Below, piece after piece: positions 1-10,510 of a stretch of DNA of 64,000 bases; position 1 is the first letter of the stretch; every line of letters starts with the position of its first letter. The notes beneath the pieces were generated by a model, which ran no database searches, was not told the DNA's origin, and was given only the letters and a program-made list of their open reading frames with translations. The DNA is from Pseudoips prasinana (lineage: Eukaryota; Arthropoda; Insecta; Lepidoptera; Nolidae), in the NCBI GenBank assembly GCA_951640165.1, contig OX621240.1, positions 32,988,713-33,052,712 of the forward strand. Direction: 5' to 3'. The position numbers and the translations under genes are program-made.

Positions 1-810
1 AGGCCTGCAGGTATTACATGATAGCTAACGAGCTTTTAAATAATAATATTAAGCAATTAGATAATAAAACAAAAAATAAAACAAAGTAAAAATGTAATAA
101 TAATAGTTACAGGGCTCAATCCCAACTGAGACTAGACGCAGGTCATATTATCCCTTTATCGGGCAGTATCTAATTGATAGGTTTTGAACTTTAACTCAAC
201 AACATAGAGTTTAAATTGGTGACCAATATATGGATGGATGTTGTAGTTCACTACACGATTTGGCGCCAAACTGTATGTGTAGTGAACATTTGTTCTATAA
301 ATAAATATAAATAAAATATAAATATAAATGGACCGAGCCTTACAAAGGTTTATATTACTCTAGTGTGTCGACAAACACAGGTGCACTATCTATTCCCTGA
401 CTCTCTTAATTTACTTTAACGGTTATTTTTTTTGCCATACCTACTATTGGAATCAAATATAACAGCTCACTTAGGACCCCTAAATTGATCCTCGGTGCTT
501 TTGCAGCTGGCTTCTCTAGTTGCAATTCTCTCTTGTTATGAGGCTATAGCCTCTTTACATCATTTTGTCTCCCGCTTTGCTCTGGAGGGAAGTGGAACAA
601 TTCATTTTCTAACTCCTCCTTTTAATTCTTTCTGATTAAATTCGTTGCGGGATCCAAGACAGTTAAAGCGATTCCCCGGGACATGCCTGAGCTTCACCGC
701 TCAGTGTCATTTCATTGTGTGCCACTGTTGATCCTGGCTTACAGGAGTTGCAGTGGTGGGTAAGAGGGAGGGACTAGTCCCGAAATAACGGTTTGGGTCA
801 TAATTTCAGC
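1..810. other. AT-rich stretch with no gene seen
   Basis: No reading frame with coding-like composition, repeat-family match or splice-bounded exon was recognised here. It presumably lies in an intron upstream of the exon at 1102. Confidence 0.4.
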
Positions 811-1012
811 CGAAAGACGTCCACAGCTGGACAAAGGTCTCCCCAAATCTCTCTCCATAAATCATTTGAGGGGATCTGCAATAATCGCCAAGTTGGCCGA
901 CGTTGGGGATCGCAGAAAGCTAGACATGGTACTCAGGCGAACGTTGCTGCCCGTTCTCTTGTATATATATTCCTCGGGACGACTTCTACGCCCCCCCACG
1001 CCATAAGAGGGG
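811..1012 (+). repeat. Interspersed repeat family E, copy 1
   Basis: It begins with a 'gacgtccacagctggacaa' type motif, then 'cgccaagttgg', 'gctgcccgttctc' and 'cgggacgacttctacgcccc'. The same order recurs near 25058, 36530, 42217, 43275 (reverse), 52187 and 56490 (reverse). The family is lineage-typical interspersed DNA; I cannot assign it to a class. Confidence 0.65.
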
Positions 1013-1101
1013 GTGGTGGAGGGGTTCTTCTTGGCCATAGTAATTTATATTGGGTAGTTTAATAAAACTGAGATTATAATTAATAATATACTGTGTTTCA
1101 G

Positions 1102-1199
1102 GCGCTATCACTGCAGTTACTGGCGGCCGTCGCGGCCGGCTTCCTGTTCACCGCCATAGTGCTCGTTGACTCGCACGCCTGGATCTACATCAACACCAA
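1102..1199 (+). CDS. Internal exon with transmembrane segment, membrane protein of unknown identity
   Basis: This exon follows a good acceptor (ctgtgtttcag) and ends at a donor read as AA|GTTAGT. It is phase 0 at the start and phase 2 at the end. Only one frame is open: it begins ALSLQLLAAVAAGFLFTAIV and ends DSHAWIYINT. Third positions are strongly G/C, unlike the AT-rich surroundings. About 22 residues are hydrophobic enough for a membrane-spanning helix, followed by WIYINTK, so the next exons probably encode a cytoplasmic tail. Upstream exons lie outside the window. I could not name the protein; small multi-pass insect membrane proteins were considered but no diagnostic motif was seen. Confidence 0.75.
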
Positions 1200-1387
1200 G
1201 TTAGTACTTGTTCCAGTTGTTATTAACGATAATACGATTATTAATTGCATTGCGAGTAACTTTTAAGTGTAATTTTTAAGTGGATACTTCTTTAGGCGAG
1301 TTGAGCGCTCTTTGGTTGACCAAAAATCATAGAACTCAGAATCGCGTCATCGTCACGCCAGTCTTCCCATGAGCTATATGTAGGTAC

Positions 1388-1677
1388 AAGCTGTGCCCCG
1401 CGGTTTTACCCGCGTTAAATTTTATAAATTATCACAGCTCCTCCCCCGTATGTGATAGCGTGATAATATGTAACCTATATGTTGACCCGACCTCTTAGTA
1501 ATATTCATGCAAAATTTGAAGTCAATCCATGCAGTACTTATTGAGTTTAGCCCGGACATAAATACAAACAAACAGACATACATTCTAAAAGCTATATTTA
1601 CGGCTTCGATATCAAATGTTGATCACGCCCCAAGTATCCTTTAAAAAAATATTATAAAATAATAAATAATTGTAAAA
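1388..1677 (-). mobile_element. Helitron-like element H1, copy a (inverted)
   Basis: Read on the - strand it carries the family's 3' landmarks: the 'aagaggtcgggtcaacata' block, a GC-rich 'accgcggggcacag' hairpin region and a decayed CTAG-type end. It lies head-to-head with copy b. Confidence 0.65.
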
Positions 1678-1997
1678 TCTATACATATAATAAAATCGTT
1701 GGAAAGTCAAAACTGTACATTGAATATTTTTTTAAAAGGCTACTAGGGGCGTGATCTGCAATCGATATCGAAGCCAAAAATATAGTTTTTAGAAATTTTT
1801 TCGGTGTGTCTGTTTGTCTGTATGTATGTCCGGGCTAAACTCAAAAAGTACTGCATGGATTTACTTCAAATTTTGCATGAATATTACTAAGAGGTCGGGC
1901 AACATATAGGCTACATATTATCACGCTATTACCTATGGGGGAGGAGCAGTTATAATTTATAAAGTTTAACGCGGGTAAAACAGCTGGGCACAGCTAG
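1678..1997 (+). mobile_element. Helitron-like element H1, copy b
   Basis: It starts TCTATACATATAATAAAATC and ends in CACAGCTAG followed by T. No terminal inverted repeat or target duplication is visible. TC...CTAG ends are the known non-autonomous Helitron pattern. It has no coding capacity. Confidence 0.7.
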
Positions 1998-2270
1998 TAA
2001 TAAATAAAAAGAAATGTGGAAAAAACATACACACGACATATACTGCTAATATTTAATAAATAAATTGTAATGGTGGTCAAGTGGCCCCCATATGAGTTGC
2101 TCGTTATTATGCCAGACTTTTCTTTGCCTAGGTGAGATTGATTGTACCTGTCTTGCTTATGGGCATGAGAGGGCCTCTTCGTCTGAGGAGGAGGCTAAGA
2201 TTCCATTTAAACTGTCTAAATTATAATCATTGTACTTTCTCACTGATACTAAATTAATACATATGAACAG

Positions 2271-2423
2271 ACGTGGCGGTGGTGGTGAAGAGCAGGCGCC
2301 ATTCCTATCCAGCGGCGGTAGCAGCGCGGCCAGCCGCACCCTGCCCCGTCCGGCGCCCTACCCCAACGGCAAGCCGCCGTCCTACGGCGCGGCGGTACAG
2401 CTCATGGACCTGGAGAGACCTAG
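2271..2423 (+). CDS. Internal exon, Gly/Pro-rich cytoplasmic tail of the same membrane protein
   Basis: The acceptor is atatgaacag at 2270 and the donor is CCTAG|GTGAGC at 2423. The length is 153 nt, phase 2 to phase 2, matching the donor of the exon at 1102. Joined, the protein continues K-RGGGGEEQAPFLSSGG, then a Ser/Ala stretch, then PAPYPNGKPPSYGAAVQLMD and LERP. Third positions are almost all G/C. The composition (Gly, Pro, Ser; PPSY) suggests a disordered cytoplasmic tail with possible WW/SH3-type contacts, which is an inference only. A degenerate tandem copy of most of the exon follows directly. Confidence 0.75.
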
Positions 2424-2443
2424 GTGAGCGACTATGATATGCA

Positions 2444-2598
2444 GGTGACGGTTGCAGCGTGGCCAGACGCAACAACCAGACGGCCAGACGTGACAAGCCG
2501 CTGTCCCACGTTGCGGCGGTGCAGCTCCTGTACCAGCAGAGATCTAGGTGAGAGACCATAATATGCAGGTGGCGGTAGCAGCGCGCCCAGCTGCACCT
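2444..2598 (+). pseudogene. Degenerate tandem copy of the preceding exon plus a partial third copy
   Basis: The second copy repeats the sequence from the 'ggcggtagcagcgcggcc' part of the exon through its donor: CTAGGTGAG recurs at 2544-2552 after CTAGGTGAG at 2420-2428, a 124-bp period. A third, partial copy ('ggtggcggtagcagcgcg') starts near 2570. The second copy remains open in the parental frame (for example VAAVQLLYQQRS), but the nearest upstream AG gives a stop in phase 2. It is probably a decaying exon duplicate rather than a used exon. Confidence 0.6.
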
Positions 2599-4284
2599 TG
2601 CGTGGGAAAAATTAGTTTGGGATCCGAAAACATGTTTGACGTCAAGGATGTGTTCCGCTCACTAGAATTGAGGAACGGGGTGATTGGAATTGATTTTATG
2701 GTGTGAATATTGCAATACTACTTACATAAGCACTGTTTATGTTGTAACTAACAAAATATGGATGTGTTAACCTTTTCGCAATATCTATTAATGCTACAGT
2801 GGTTATTAATAAAAAACACACTAATTCTTCTTATCGTGTAGATGATGAGAATTAAATTTTATCTGTCCAAAATTGGGCAACGCTGACCAATTTGGCTGAA
2901 GCGTCATACAACTCCTAAAGGAAATAGGAGACTGGACAGGAGAAGGAGCAGATAAATGTGCCATAGTTTTGGGTGACACGCCGCACTCGCAGATGTTTTG
3001 TGATGTTGGAATGTAACCCCATTTGCACATGTTTTCTTTGGATCTACCAACCTACGTCGTAGACTATTAAGGGTCCTCCAGGTTGGCCATGGCAAATTAT
3101 GTCCTGGAGGTAATTTTTCCTTTGGCGGGACAAACAAAGGAGAAGCAAATTTATCTCGCCATAAGGTTGCACTGGCTTTCTGTGCATCTATTGTAGCTGC
3201 AAATTACACTAGTGTACTATAATATTAATTCGACCAGGTGGAAAGTATCATAATTTTTTAGCACAATGTAAATGAGCAGTAGTGTAGGGACTTTCAAATA
3301 AATCAGAAGTGAAAGCTCGATCATTAATTTAAACATTTCGGTATTGGCAACCGACGTGGGACTCATTGCACACATTGCAACAGCGAGTCGCCGTCATATG
3401 CGAAATTCTGCATGCTCTAATGGTAAGCCCTTATTTTTAACTCAAAATTGGGAAAACAGAGATGAGAAAAAAATGCAAGTTAATGGAGAGTTTCGTTGCG
3501 TCGCTGGCACTAAGGGAAAAGTATAATTGTATCGCGGGACACAAACGTCCATGTACCGCATACAAATCACATTCAAACTCAGAACAACTATAAACGAGCC
3601 ACAAAAATAGTGGTACTGTGCGGGAGTGGGACCCATAAAATGTGTACACCGAGCTTCATAAGTGCTTGCGTGGTAAGGCTGGGCCCAACATTTCTGCAAA
3701 AAATAATTTCGTTTGAGGAGCGTTATCATTATGATATTGTGATCTTAGAAATTATTTTTTAAGTTACATGTTCCAAGGAGAAAAAGTCTAATTCATTAAT
3801 GAATTTGCTACCACCACAACAGCGAGATTTTGATAAATGTGTACAATCAAAAATCTGTGAAATACAACTGTGATGTACCAAACTCGATATGGTTCGTGGG
3901 ACAATTGTTTCGTCAAATGATTTGTAGTATCAAAGAATTAATTATTAAATATTTAGTAGAAGTCCCATCTGCCAAGCGATATGCCATAATCTCTAATAGC
4001 ATATTCCCCCAAGACGATTCTTTGAGGAGGCTTGTCCAGCAGTGGACTTCGTCCAGCTGTAATGATGATATAAACACTGGGACAGATAACACTAAGTAAA
4101 AGATAAAAAATAAACCCGCTAATGTAATGCAAGATGTGGTTTCCGTAATGGTTTCCCAATTTTGAGTTTATACTTTAGATGTCATTCCTAGCGCAACTGC
4201 TTTAATATTAAAAATGAGCTCCTGTTTTGGTGAATCGCATGGAGTCGGGAAGACCGTGGTAATATGTAGAATGTTATGTTGTAG
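2599..4284. other. Intron sequence with one old SINE remnant
   Basis: Intronic, AT-rich. About 3505-3660 resembles a decayed minus-strand copy of SINE family F ('catacaaatcacattcaaactcagaacaac'-type tail and a degenerate B box), with parts altered. Small reading frames in 2821-4159 have no coding signature. Confidence 0.4.
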
Positions 4285-4362
4285 AGTGTTGACAAGCAAC
4301 GCGGGCCCGCACGGCGACTCGCCGCCTAACAGCGTTCTGCAGCTAACCTACGACACGCCATG
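4285..4362 (+). CDS. Candidate 78-nt cassette exon of the membrane protein
   Basis: A short GC3-rich island in an AT-rich intron. With acceptor gttgtag|A it is phase 2 in and phase 2 out, so it fits between the exons at 2271 and 6983. It encodes VLTSNAGPHGDSPPNS then VLQLTYDTP. At the 3' end CCATG|GTAATA works as a donor and gives W on joining to the next exon; if not spliced there the frame ends TPW-stop within 3 nt, making an alternative terminal exon. An alternative acceptor at gacaag|C is also phase-compatible. Composition and double phase compatibility support it, but it is short. Confidence 0.5.
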
Positions 4363-6237
4363 GTAATACATCATTATTATAGTTTTATACCCTGCCTAAT
4401 ACAACGCAATGGGATCTCGCTTGTCCGGCACGAACACTATGTGATTGCTTGAGGTGACGGTATAATATATACTTACATTTGTAAGGGCAGAGCTTTAGAT
4501 CTTTGTGCGTTTATGCTTTGTATGGATGTATCAATTACAGTTATAATAAACGTAGCCTGTTTTAGATATATCCAGGTTGTAACTATCTATCCCTATAGAT
4601 TAGAAAATATGTTTAAATTATAAACTAATTAAGGTTATCATATATTTGGATTCGTTATTCATCTAGTGGTCAGTAATACGTCATGGCAGATAATAATAGT
4701 TCTAAACTAAAACTAAACTTATTACTAGCACACCGACTTCATTAGAAATTAAACTTCTAACGTTTGGCAAACCTACATCCTGCCTAATCATGTAACCACA
4801 CTAACATGTAAATAAATCAGGGAAGGTTGTATTATATTTTTTTATATAATTCCTATAGTCAATATTGTTGTAGTAAAGTGCTCTACTGTCAGACTAAGCA
4901 ATAAATAAATAGGAATTAAAATTGCACGATTAATGCTTTGTAAGCCATGTCAGTGTATTGAACGAAACCATAGCTTTAAGAACGTATATGTCTATGCTGT
5001 GTGAACGTAAACATAAATGTTTCTTCAACATAATCATTTCTAAGTATTATAGACTACAGTTTTAAATTAGTTTCTGTCGATGGTTTCTAACAATAGTTTT
5101 CCGGCTCGAGGGTCACAGCTCCGCCTCGTTATAACCAATTGAATTCGGCCACCATATTTGGACATCCACCATCCGGACTGGACCGTTGATGATTCGTCAA
5201 AAATAAACTCAGCTTCGATAAAAACGGGACAAGGAGACACTCTTATTTTTCAACTTTTAACCGTCAGTCGTAGGGCATAACCCTTCTTCGGGGCATCTAG
5301 CAATGCTAAAATGCTAATAACTTACCAATGTTAGTAAATTGTGTTTTGGTAAGATTAGTTTTCTCACATTGTATATCTAAATTTCAATATAATCTCCATA
5401 TATTATGTTGTTACTATCTATGAGCAATTCTTGGAATACTATTCATTCTCCCTTTATGCTTAGAAATTAGAAACAGATATACTTCGATCATATTATTAAT
5501 TCTAAATATCATATTAGATACTGAACCAATAACTGGGTTATGCTGTACCAACAGCAAAACAAAAAAAAAGTACTGTAAGAACAAGCTTTTTCTCCGCTCG
5601 TCTTTTAAACTCCTGGCAAATATCTCCATCAACAATTGTATATTCATATGCTCACCGTAGATAAGGTCGCACCTATTTTCAGTATGGCCACTTTAGCTGC
5701 AACCATGCACCCGGCGAGACACAATGATGAAATATACAACTGCTAGTTTTATATTTCTAGGTCACTCAGGCTCAAAATAGTAATGTCTAAGAATCTATTA
5801 AATCTAAACTATTCAATAGACTTGAAAAAAAAATTATAGATTGAAATATTGTTAATGACAAACATACCATTACCGAAATGTTAGTTATTAGGTTCCACCT
5901 ACCTTTAATTATGCAACACTATAACCATATATAATGTTTTTAGGACGGTAATGTAACTACTATAAATATATAAAACATTAATTTATGTATCAACAATAGT
6001 TTTAGTGCATGCAGACATTTACAGGCTAATATTTCATATCTTGGGATCCATTATTATGATTTTCTAAGGGATCTCAATGCTTTATGTAAATATAATGCAG
6101 CCTATTTTACTTTTTCTTGCTTTCTATAGGTGAAAGAATTTTAAAATATGTCAGATGATTTTTGGGTTCATCCATGACAAACAAGTGAAGGTTAATTTTC
6201 AGACGTCTTTTTTAAAATGAGTTAATCAATTTAAGTG
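4363..6237. other. AT-rich intron with no feature recognised
   Basis: No exon-like GC island, repeat-family match or structured element was seen. Confidence 0.4.
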
Positions 6238-6325
6238 CGGGTGGGAATCGAATCCATGAGCCACGGGGTATCCTCATGTGCCTTAAGCGTTCCGCCACCG
6301 CACCGTGGTGTTCAGTCAAAAGCGT
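6238..6325 (-). mobile_element. tRNA-headed SINE fragment
   Basis: The - strand carries a B-box-like 'ggattcgattccc' within a tRNA-like head ('gtgcggtggcggaacgctt'). Only the head is present. Confidence 0.45.
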
Positions 6326-6611
6326 CATTGCGTGAATATAATGACGAATGGATTGTATAAACTCATTTATACATTCCATTTCACGTTAGCTTAACACAAT
6401 TAAGACGCTTTTAACGCCATCTTCCCGAAACCAACGCGGTCAACCCGACTGGATTGCCAATACTCAGATTAGAAACATTACCATCAGATGGCGCTTTAAT
6501 AAATTATTGATTTTTTGATGTGAAACGTCTATAGCCGCACGTAAAACAGATTTCTGGCGTGGCGACGCATGCCGTGGTTTTTTTTGGTTTTTTTTTTGTT
6601 CCTATCACAAT

Positions 6612-6838
6612 GTTCTTTTCGACTTCGACTTCTACTTCTTCTTGGACTTCGACTTGACTTCGACTTTGACTTCGACTGCGACTTATACTTCGACTTCGAC
6701 TGCGACTTATACTTCGACTTCGACTGCGACTTATACTTAGACTTCGACATGACTTCGACTTTGACTTCGACTGCGACTTATACTTCGACATCGACTTCGA
6801 CTTCGACTGAGACTTATACTTCGACTTCGACTTCTGCA
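6612..6838. repeat. Hexamer-based minisatellite (ACTTCG-type)
   Basis: About 225 bp of ACTTCG/ACTTTG/ACTGCG/ACTTAT hexamers with a higher-order unit near 24 bp ('acttcgactgcgacttat' repeats). The multiple-of-6 period leaves frames open on both strands (Asp/Phe/Thr-rich on +, Ser/Lys/Arg-rich on -), which are artefacts of the repeat. Confidence 0.9.
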
Positions 6839-6982
6839 TATATTACTTTTACAAAATAATGTCGATGTTTCACATTTGCCAGGCGTCCCGTGACGGCTCA
6901 CATGTTTTTATAGTTTTTTATAATTAACTATGATATTCTTTTACAATATAAGTTGAGATGAGAATGGTGTGTGTTGTTGCAG

Positions 6983-7139
6983 GTCGCGCGTGTCGGGCAG
7001 CGCCACGCTGGGGCGCGGCGCGTCGGGCGGCGGCGCGGCGCTGGGCGGCGCGCACACGCTGGGCCGCGCGCCGCACAACGGCAAGTACGCCACGCTCAGC
7101 AAGCAGTGCAAGACGCTGGAGAGCAGCGACTTCTACTGA
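6983..7139 (+). CDS. Terminal coding exon of the membrane protein (ends SSDFY)
   Basis: The acceptor gtgttgttgcag is followed by G, completing the phase 2 codon left by the exons at 2271 or 4285. The frame reads SRVSGSATLGRGASGGGAAL, then a Gly/His-rich part, then APHNGKYATLSKQCKTLESS and DFY before TGA at 7137-7139. Nearly every third base is G or C. It adds about 51 residues of low-complexity, presumably cytoplasmic tail. The KYATLSK motif recurs in altered form in the exon at 8106. The 3' UTR begins at once and is interrupted about 90 bp later by an RTE-type LINE fragment. No AATAAA signal was seen in the short unique part of the UTR. Confidence 0.75.
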
Positions 7140-7229
7140 GACCGGCCCGGCGGCGGCGCGCCCAACACGGAACATATCGCCGGTATTTATTTTTCCATAG
7201 ACTAACGGAAACTAGCGAGATCGCGACTC

Positions 7230-7556
7230 GCGAGATCGAATCAGAAATGTTGAGATCTACAGGCGAACCAAAGTAACCGACATAGCCGTAAGAATTGCCA
7301 AGCTGAAGTGGCAGTGGGCAGGCCACATAGCTCGTAGAGCCGACGGCCGCTGAGGCAGAAAGGTTCTCGAGTGGCGACCACGCACCGGAAGACACAGCGT
7401 GGGCAGGCCCCCTACAAGATGGACCGATGATCGTGTGCGGGTCGCTGGAAATCGCTGGATGCGGATAGCGCAAGACCGGCAATTGTGGAGATCTTTGGGG
7501 GAGGCCTTTGTCTAGCAGTGGACGTTTTCGGCTGATATGATGATGATGATATGATG
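7230..7556 (+). mobile_element. RTE-type LINE 3' fragment
   Basis: The + strand reads IRNVEIYRRTKVTDIAVRIA, then KLKWQWAGHIARRADGR, a TGA where Trp is expected, then GRKVLEWRPRTGR...GRPPTRWTDD. This is the C-terminal region common to lepidopteran RTE-like endonuclease-reverse transcriptases. It ends in a GAT/ATG-rich tail. It is inactive and 5'-truncated. Confidence 0.8.
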
Positions 7557-8077
7557 AACGGAAACTATACATTAACCCTTTCTAAGACAAGTCTTTCTTA
7601 CTTATTGGTTGTGAACTTTATTACAAATCAATAGAATTCAAAATATTTCTGACCTACTTCAAATGGAAGGTTCCTAATTCGATTCGTTATTTTTAGTGTA
7701 TGTACACTGATAACTCAGTTGGTTGTGAAGCGATTTCGATTATTCGTTTTTTATTCGAATGAGTATGCTTGCGAGGTGGCCCCATTAAAATTTTGTTAAG
7801 ATCGAATGATTATCACAGGATTTATTGGGAAAAGTTCTGGTTGAAAAACATCAACCAATTTTTTATTCCTAGAATTTATTCTGAGATGTATATAAAAGCA
7901 TTCTCGCATACCAGTAGCAACAATTTATTTACATCTAATGCTTTAAAGTATAATTAATTGCTTAGAATTTTTATATAGTTTGATAAATAATCAAATTTAT
8001 TAGTACTATAAGATTTAGATTTTTGCCTCTCTATTTCAAGGATCGATTTTTTGTACAGTTTTGTAATTACTTCATAG

Positions 8078-8551
8078 TTGTTATTAATGAAGCCTATCCG
8101 AACAGATTGTCCAACGCCCGGAGGCACGGGCCGCGCGACGAGCCTGAACCGATTCGACCCCAAGTACGCGTCGTTCGGGCCCCGCGCCCCCCGCCCGCGC
8201 GCCCCGCCCCCCTCGCTCGCCACCTTCGCGCCCGACAAGTACGCCACCGTGCGGGCGCCGCGCCGCCCCGAGCCGCAGCCGCTGTCCGCCGCCGCGCTGG
8301 AGTACCGCTCGCTGCAGCGCCCGCGCCGCGGCCAGCCCGCCGCGCCGCACCGGCGCCGCCAGGACCGCCCCGAGCGCCCCGACCGCCCCGAGCGTCCCGA
8401 CCGCCCCGAGCGGCCCGAACGCCCCGACCGGCCCGAACGTGCCGAACGACCGGACCGAACCGAGCGTGAAACTCGTCCCGAACGATCTGACCGCATCGAT
8501 CGCATCCCGCACCAAGACACGCGAGACTTGTACGCTGTTACGGAATTGTAG
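8078..8551 (+). CDS. GC-rich terminal exon, possible alternative tail ending in TEL
   Basis: In this frame nearly every third base is G/C from about 8108 to 8480, unlike the two other open frames. It reads SLNRFDPKYASFGPRAP, later DKYATVRAPRRPEPQPLS, AALEYRSLQRPRRGQ, an Arg/Pro/Glu repeat, then DTRDLYAVTEL-stop. The most likely acceptor is ccgaacag at 8105, which needs a phase 1 donor; tcatag at 8077 (phase 0) is another option. Neither matches the phase 2 donors at 2423 or 4362, so an unseen exon is required. KYAS/KYAT links it to the exon at 6983. The final T-E-L fits a class I PDZ ligand, which is an inference. It could belong to a separate gene. The start given is the longest possible one. 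Confidence 0.55.
   Translation: MLLMKPIRTDCPTPGGTGRATSLNRFDPKYASFGPRAPRPRAPPPSLATFAPDKYATVRAPRRPEPQPLSAAALEYRSLQRPRRGQPAAPHRRRQDRPERPDRPERPDRPERPERPDRPERAERPDRTERETRPERSDRIDRIPHQDTRDLYAVTEL
8362..8475 (+). repeat. In-frame coding minisatellite (DRPERP)
   Basis: A GACCGCCCCGAGCG-type unit repeats every 9 to 18 bp and encodes alternating Asp/Glu-Arg-Pro, ending in degenerate DRTERETRPERSDRIDRI. It is charge-alternating and probably disordered or a single helix. Confidence 0.8.
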
Positions 8552-10404
8552 GTGACGGTACCTAACCCTCCTCCGATTATATATTCATGTGACGTGTGAA
8601 GATAGCTGTTATCAAATTCATCAAATTGCGCCAAACTAGGAAGAATAATAGAAAACAACGGAATGCAAACATTGCCAATTGTGACCAATCTGGTTTGTGC
8701 ACCGATTCGTTTCGTAAAAGTCGACTGCAGATAAAACCTAACCCACACACAAAGAAAATGTAAACACAATTGATCAACTTGGGAAATGTTTCGTCTTTAT
8801 CGTTCAAATGTAATTTTAAATTAGAGCGAATGAGACAAATCGTCGTGAACTTTACTTACTCCTACTCCTAAGTGAGTAGGCATGTTGTACTCCACGAGTT
8901 TGTCATCATAACCTCACACATTTAACACGACATTGGCCACATCAAGGTTCAGTACGAATTTAAAACAACATACGAACTAATTGCAGCTCTCGATCAGAAT
9001 ACTACGCTGTGATTCGTTGTTATATTGATTCCGCCATAATATTAACCAATCGCAGCGCTTCATTTGTATCGAGAGCTTGTTTGTGTTTTATGAAAAGTAT
9101 AATAAGATCATTTCTCGGGATTTTTTTTATAACGAAGAGGGTTAGATTTCGTTATTTTACTTGTAAAGTGAATAATAACCCAAAATGGAGGAGGCTTTCA
9201 AATAATCAGCGGGTTATAAAAAAGACTGCTTATAAAGATAATAATATAACGATAAATAAGTTTGAGTGTCATTATTCTAGTGAATAGTGACATCTGTGAC
9301 CGCGGTTCGAACTGTGAAGCGTTTCCAAGCGTTCCTTAGTATTAAAGTGAAAAGACACTCGATATTTCACTATGGTTATCATAGTGCAAATAGAGTAGTT
9401 ATCTATGGTACTACCGTTATGTGAATGTGAAAAAGGTCTTATGCCGACAGAATTAAAAAATAATGAGAAACAACTCTTATGTACCTACGTCTTGTATTAG
9501 AAAAAAAAATAGTTTAGGAGCGATTTGTGGTGATTTTTATATCTCTGTTGGTGAACGAGTGTCTCCCAGTGCGCGATTGCTCAAAAACTTTTTGTAATTT
9601 ATTATGGTGAATACTGGTCTAATATTTATCATGAAATAATGTCACATTATTTTTGCTGTCTTGAATATTTGTATCGAATAATTTTTAGCACAAATATATA
9701 CGAATACCATTCGATTTACGATTTAAATTTAGAAAAAAAAATATATAGTGTTGTTGCAGTGGCCTATGATTTTTTAATCTTTTCGTTCGAAATTCAAAAA
9801 TCATGGCTTAATTTTATTATGAAATTAGACTATGATTAGGAAAAAAATATCTGCTTGTTTATGTGTACTATTAAAGTCTATAACGGCTGTGTTAGCGAAT
9901 GTTAATGACCAATATTTTGTAACAGTTTTGTTAACTTTTTGTTAATATCTCATGTGAACTTCGACGACTGTTATACCATTAAGACTTAGTACTAAAAGAA
10001 CAACTTGTAATAAGAAGCCAGTCTTTTGATATCTCGCAAGGTGCGAAAGAGATGGCGCGACTGACGTTTTATTTCAATTCAATTTGTGCGGGTTATACTT
10101 TTGGACCTTTTCGCTCAACATAGTTTTTAAGAGAACAATTTACCGGCTGAGGTCTAACACTAGAAATTGTTAGAAAAATGTTCTGTAACGCTTTTTAGAG
10201 GTATATATAAATTAAACAAGTTATTGGAATGTTCTTTTCGCATTAATATATCGAGTAGTTCTGGCTCGGAGCCAAATTGTAGGAATTTTATTGCATTGTA
10301 TATCTCTATTTAACTTAAGCTTGTATATATTAGGTATAGACTACTTATTAATAACCATTAAATTTTAATTTTAAAGCAATTTCTATAAACTGGAAATTGT
10401 AGAT
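8552..10404. other. AT-rich non-coding stretch
   Basis: Begins as possible 3' UTR of the exon at 8078. Reading frames in 9009-9287 and 9639-9839 are AT-rich, have no motif and are not supported. Confidence 0.35.
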
Positions 10405-10510
10405 TAGTAGAGGTGCAGGTTCGATCCCTGCTGGACTTCATCGGGGATCGAACCTGCACCCTTTACCGATCCAGTCACGTCTGTAGCTTAACTGCAGAGC
10501 ACCTACTCTG
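10405..10510. repeat. Inverted pair of SINE B-box fragments
   Basis: 10412-10460 is a hairpin: 'ggtgcaggttcgatccc' and its complement flank a ~14-nt loop. Each arm carries a tRNA-like B box. The following 'cagagcacctactctggttt' looks like more SINE head. Confidence 0.55.

Noticed and set aside
6504..6839. Long - strand frame rich in Ser-Lys/Ser-Arg, like an SR protein
   Set aside because: It is generated by the ACTTCG hexamer array; open frames exist on both strands with no flanking coding signal.
6924..7276. Frames overlapping the terminal exon in other registers
   Set aside because: High GC removes stops; the spliced frame ending SSDFY is the only one consistent with phase and GC3.
7096..7572. 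158-codon - strand frame
   Set aside because: Antisense of the terminal exon and of the RTE fragment.
8023..8515. Other open frames over the GC-rich exon (Ala/Pro/Arg-rich on +, Gly/Val-rich on -)
   Set aside because: Only the frame containing KYASF, KYATV and EYRSL has G/C concentrated at third positions; the others are shadows.
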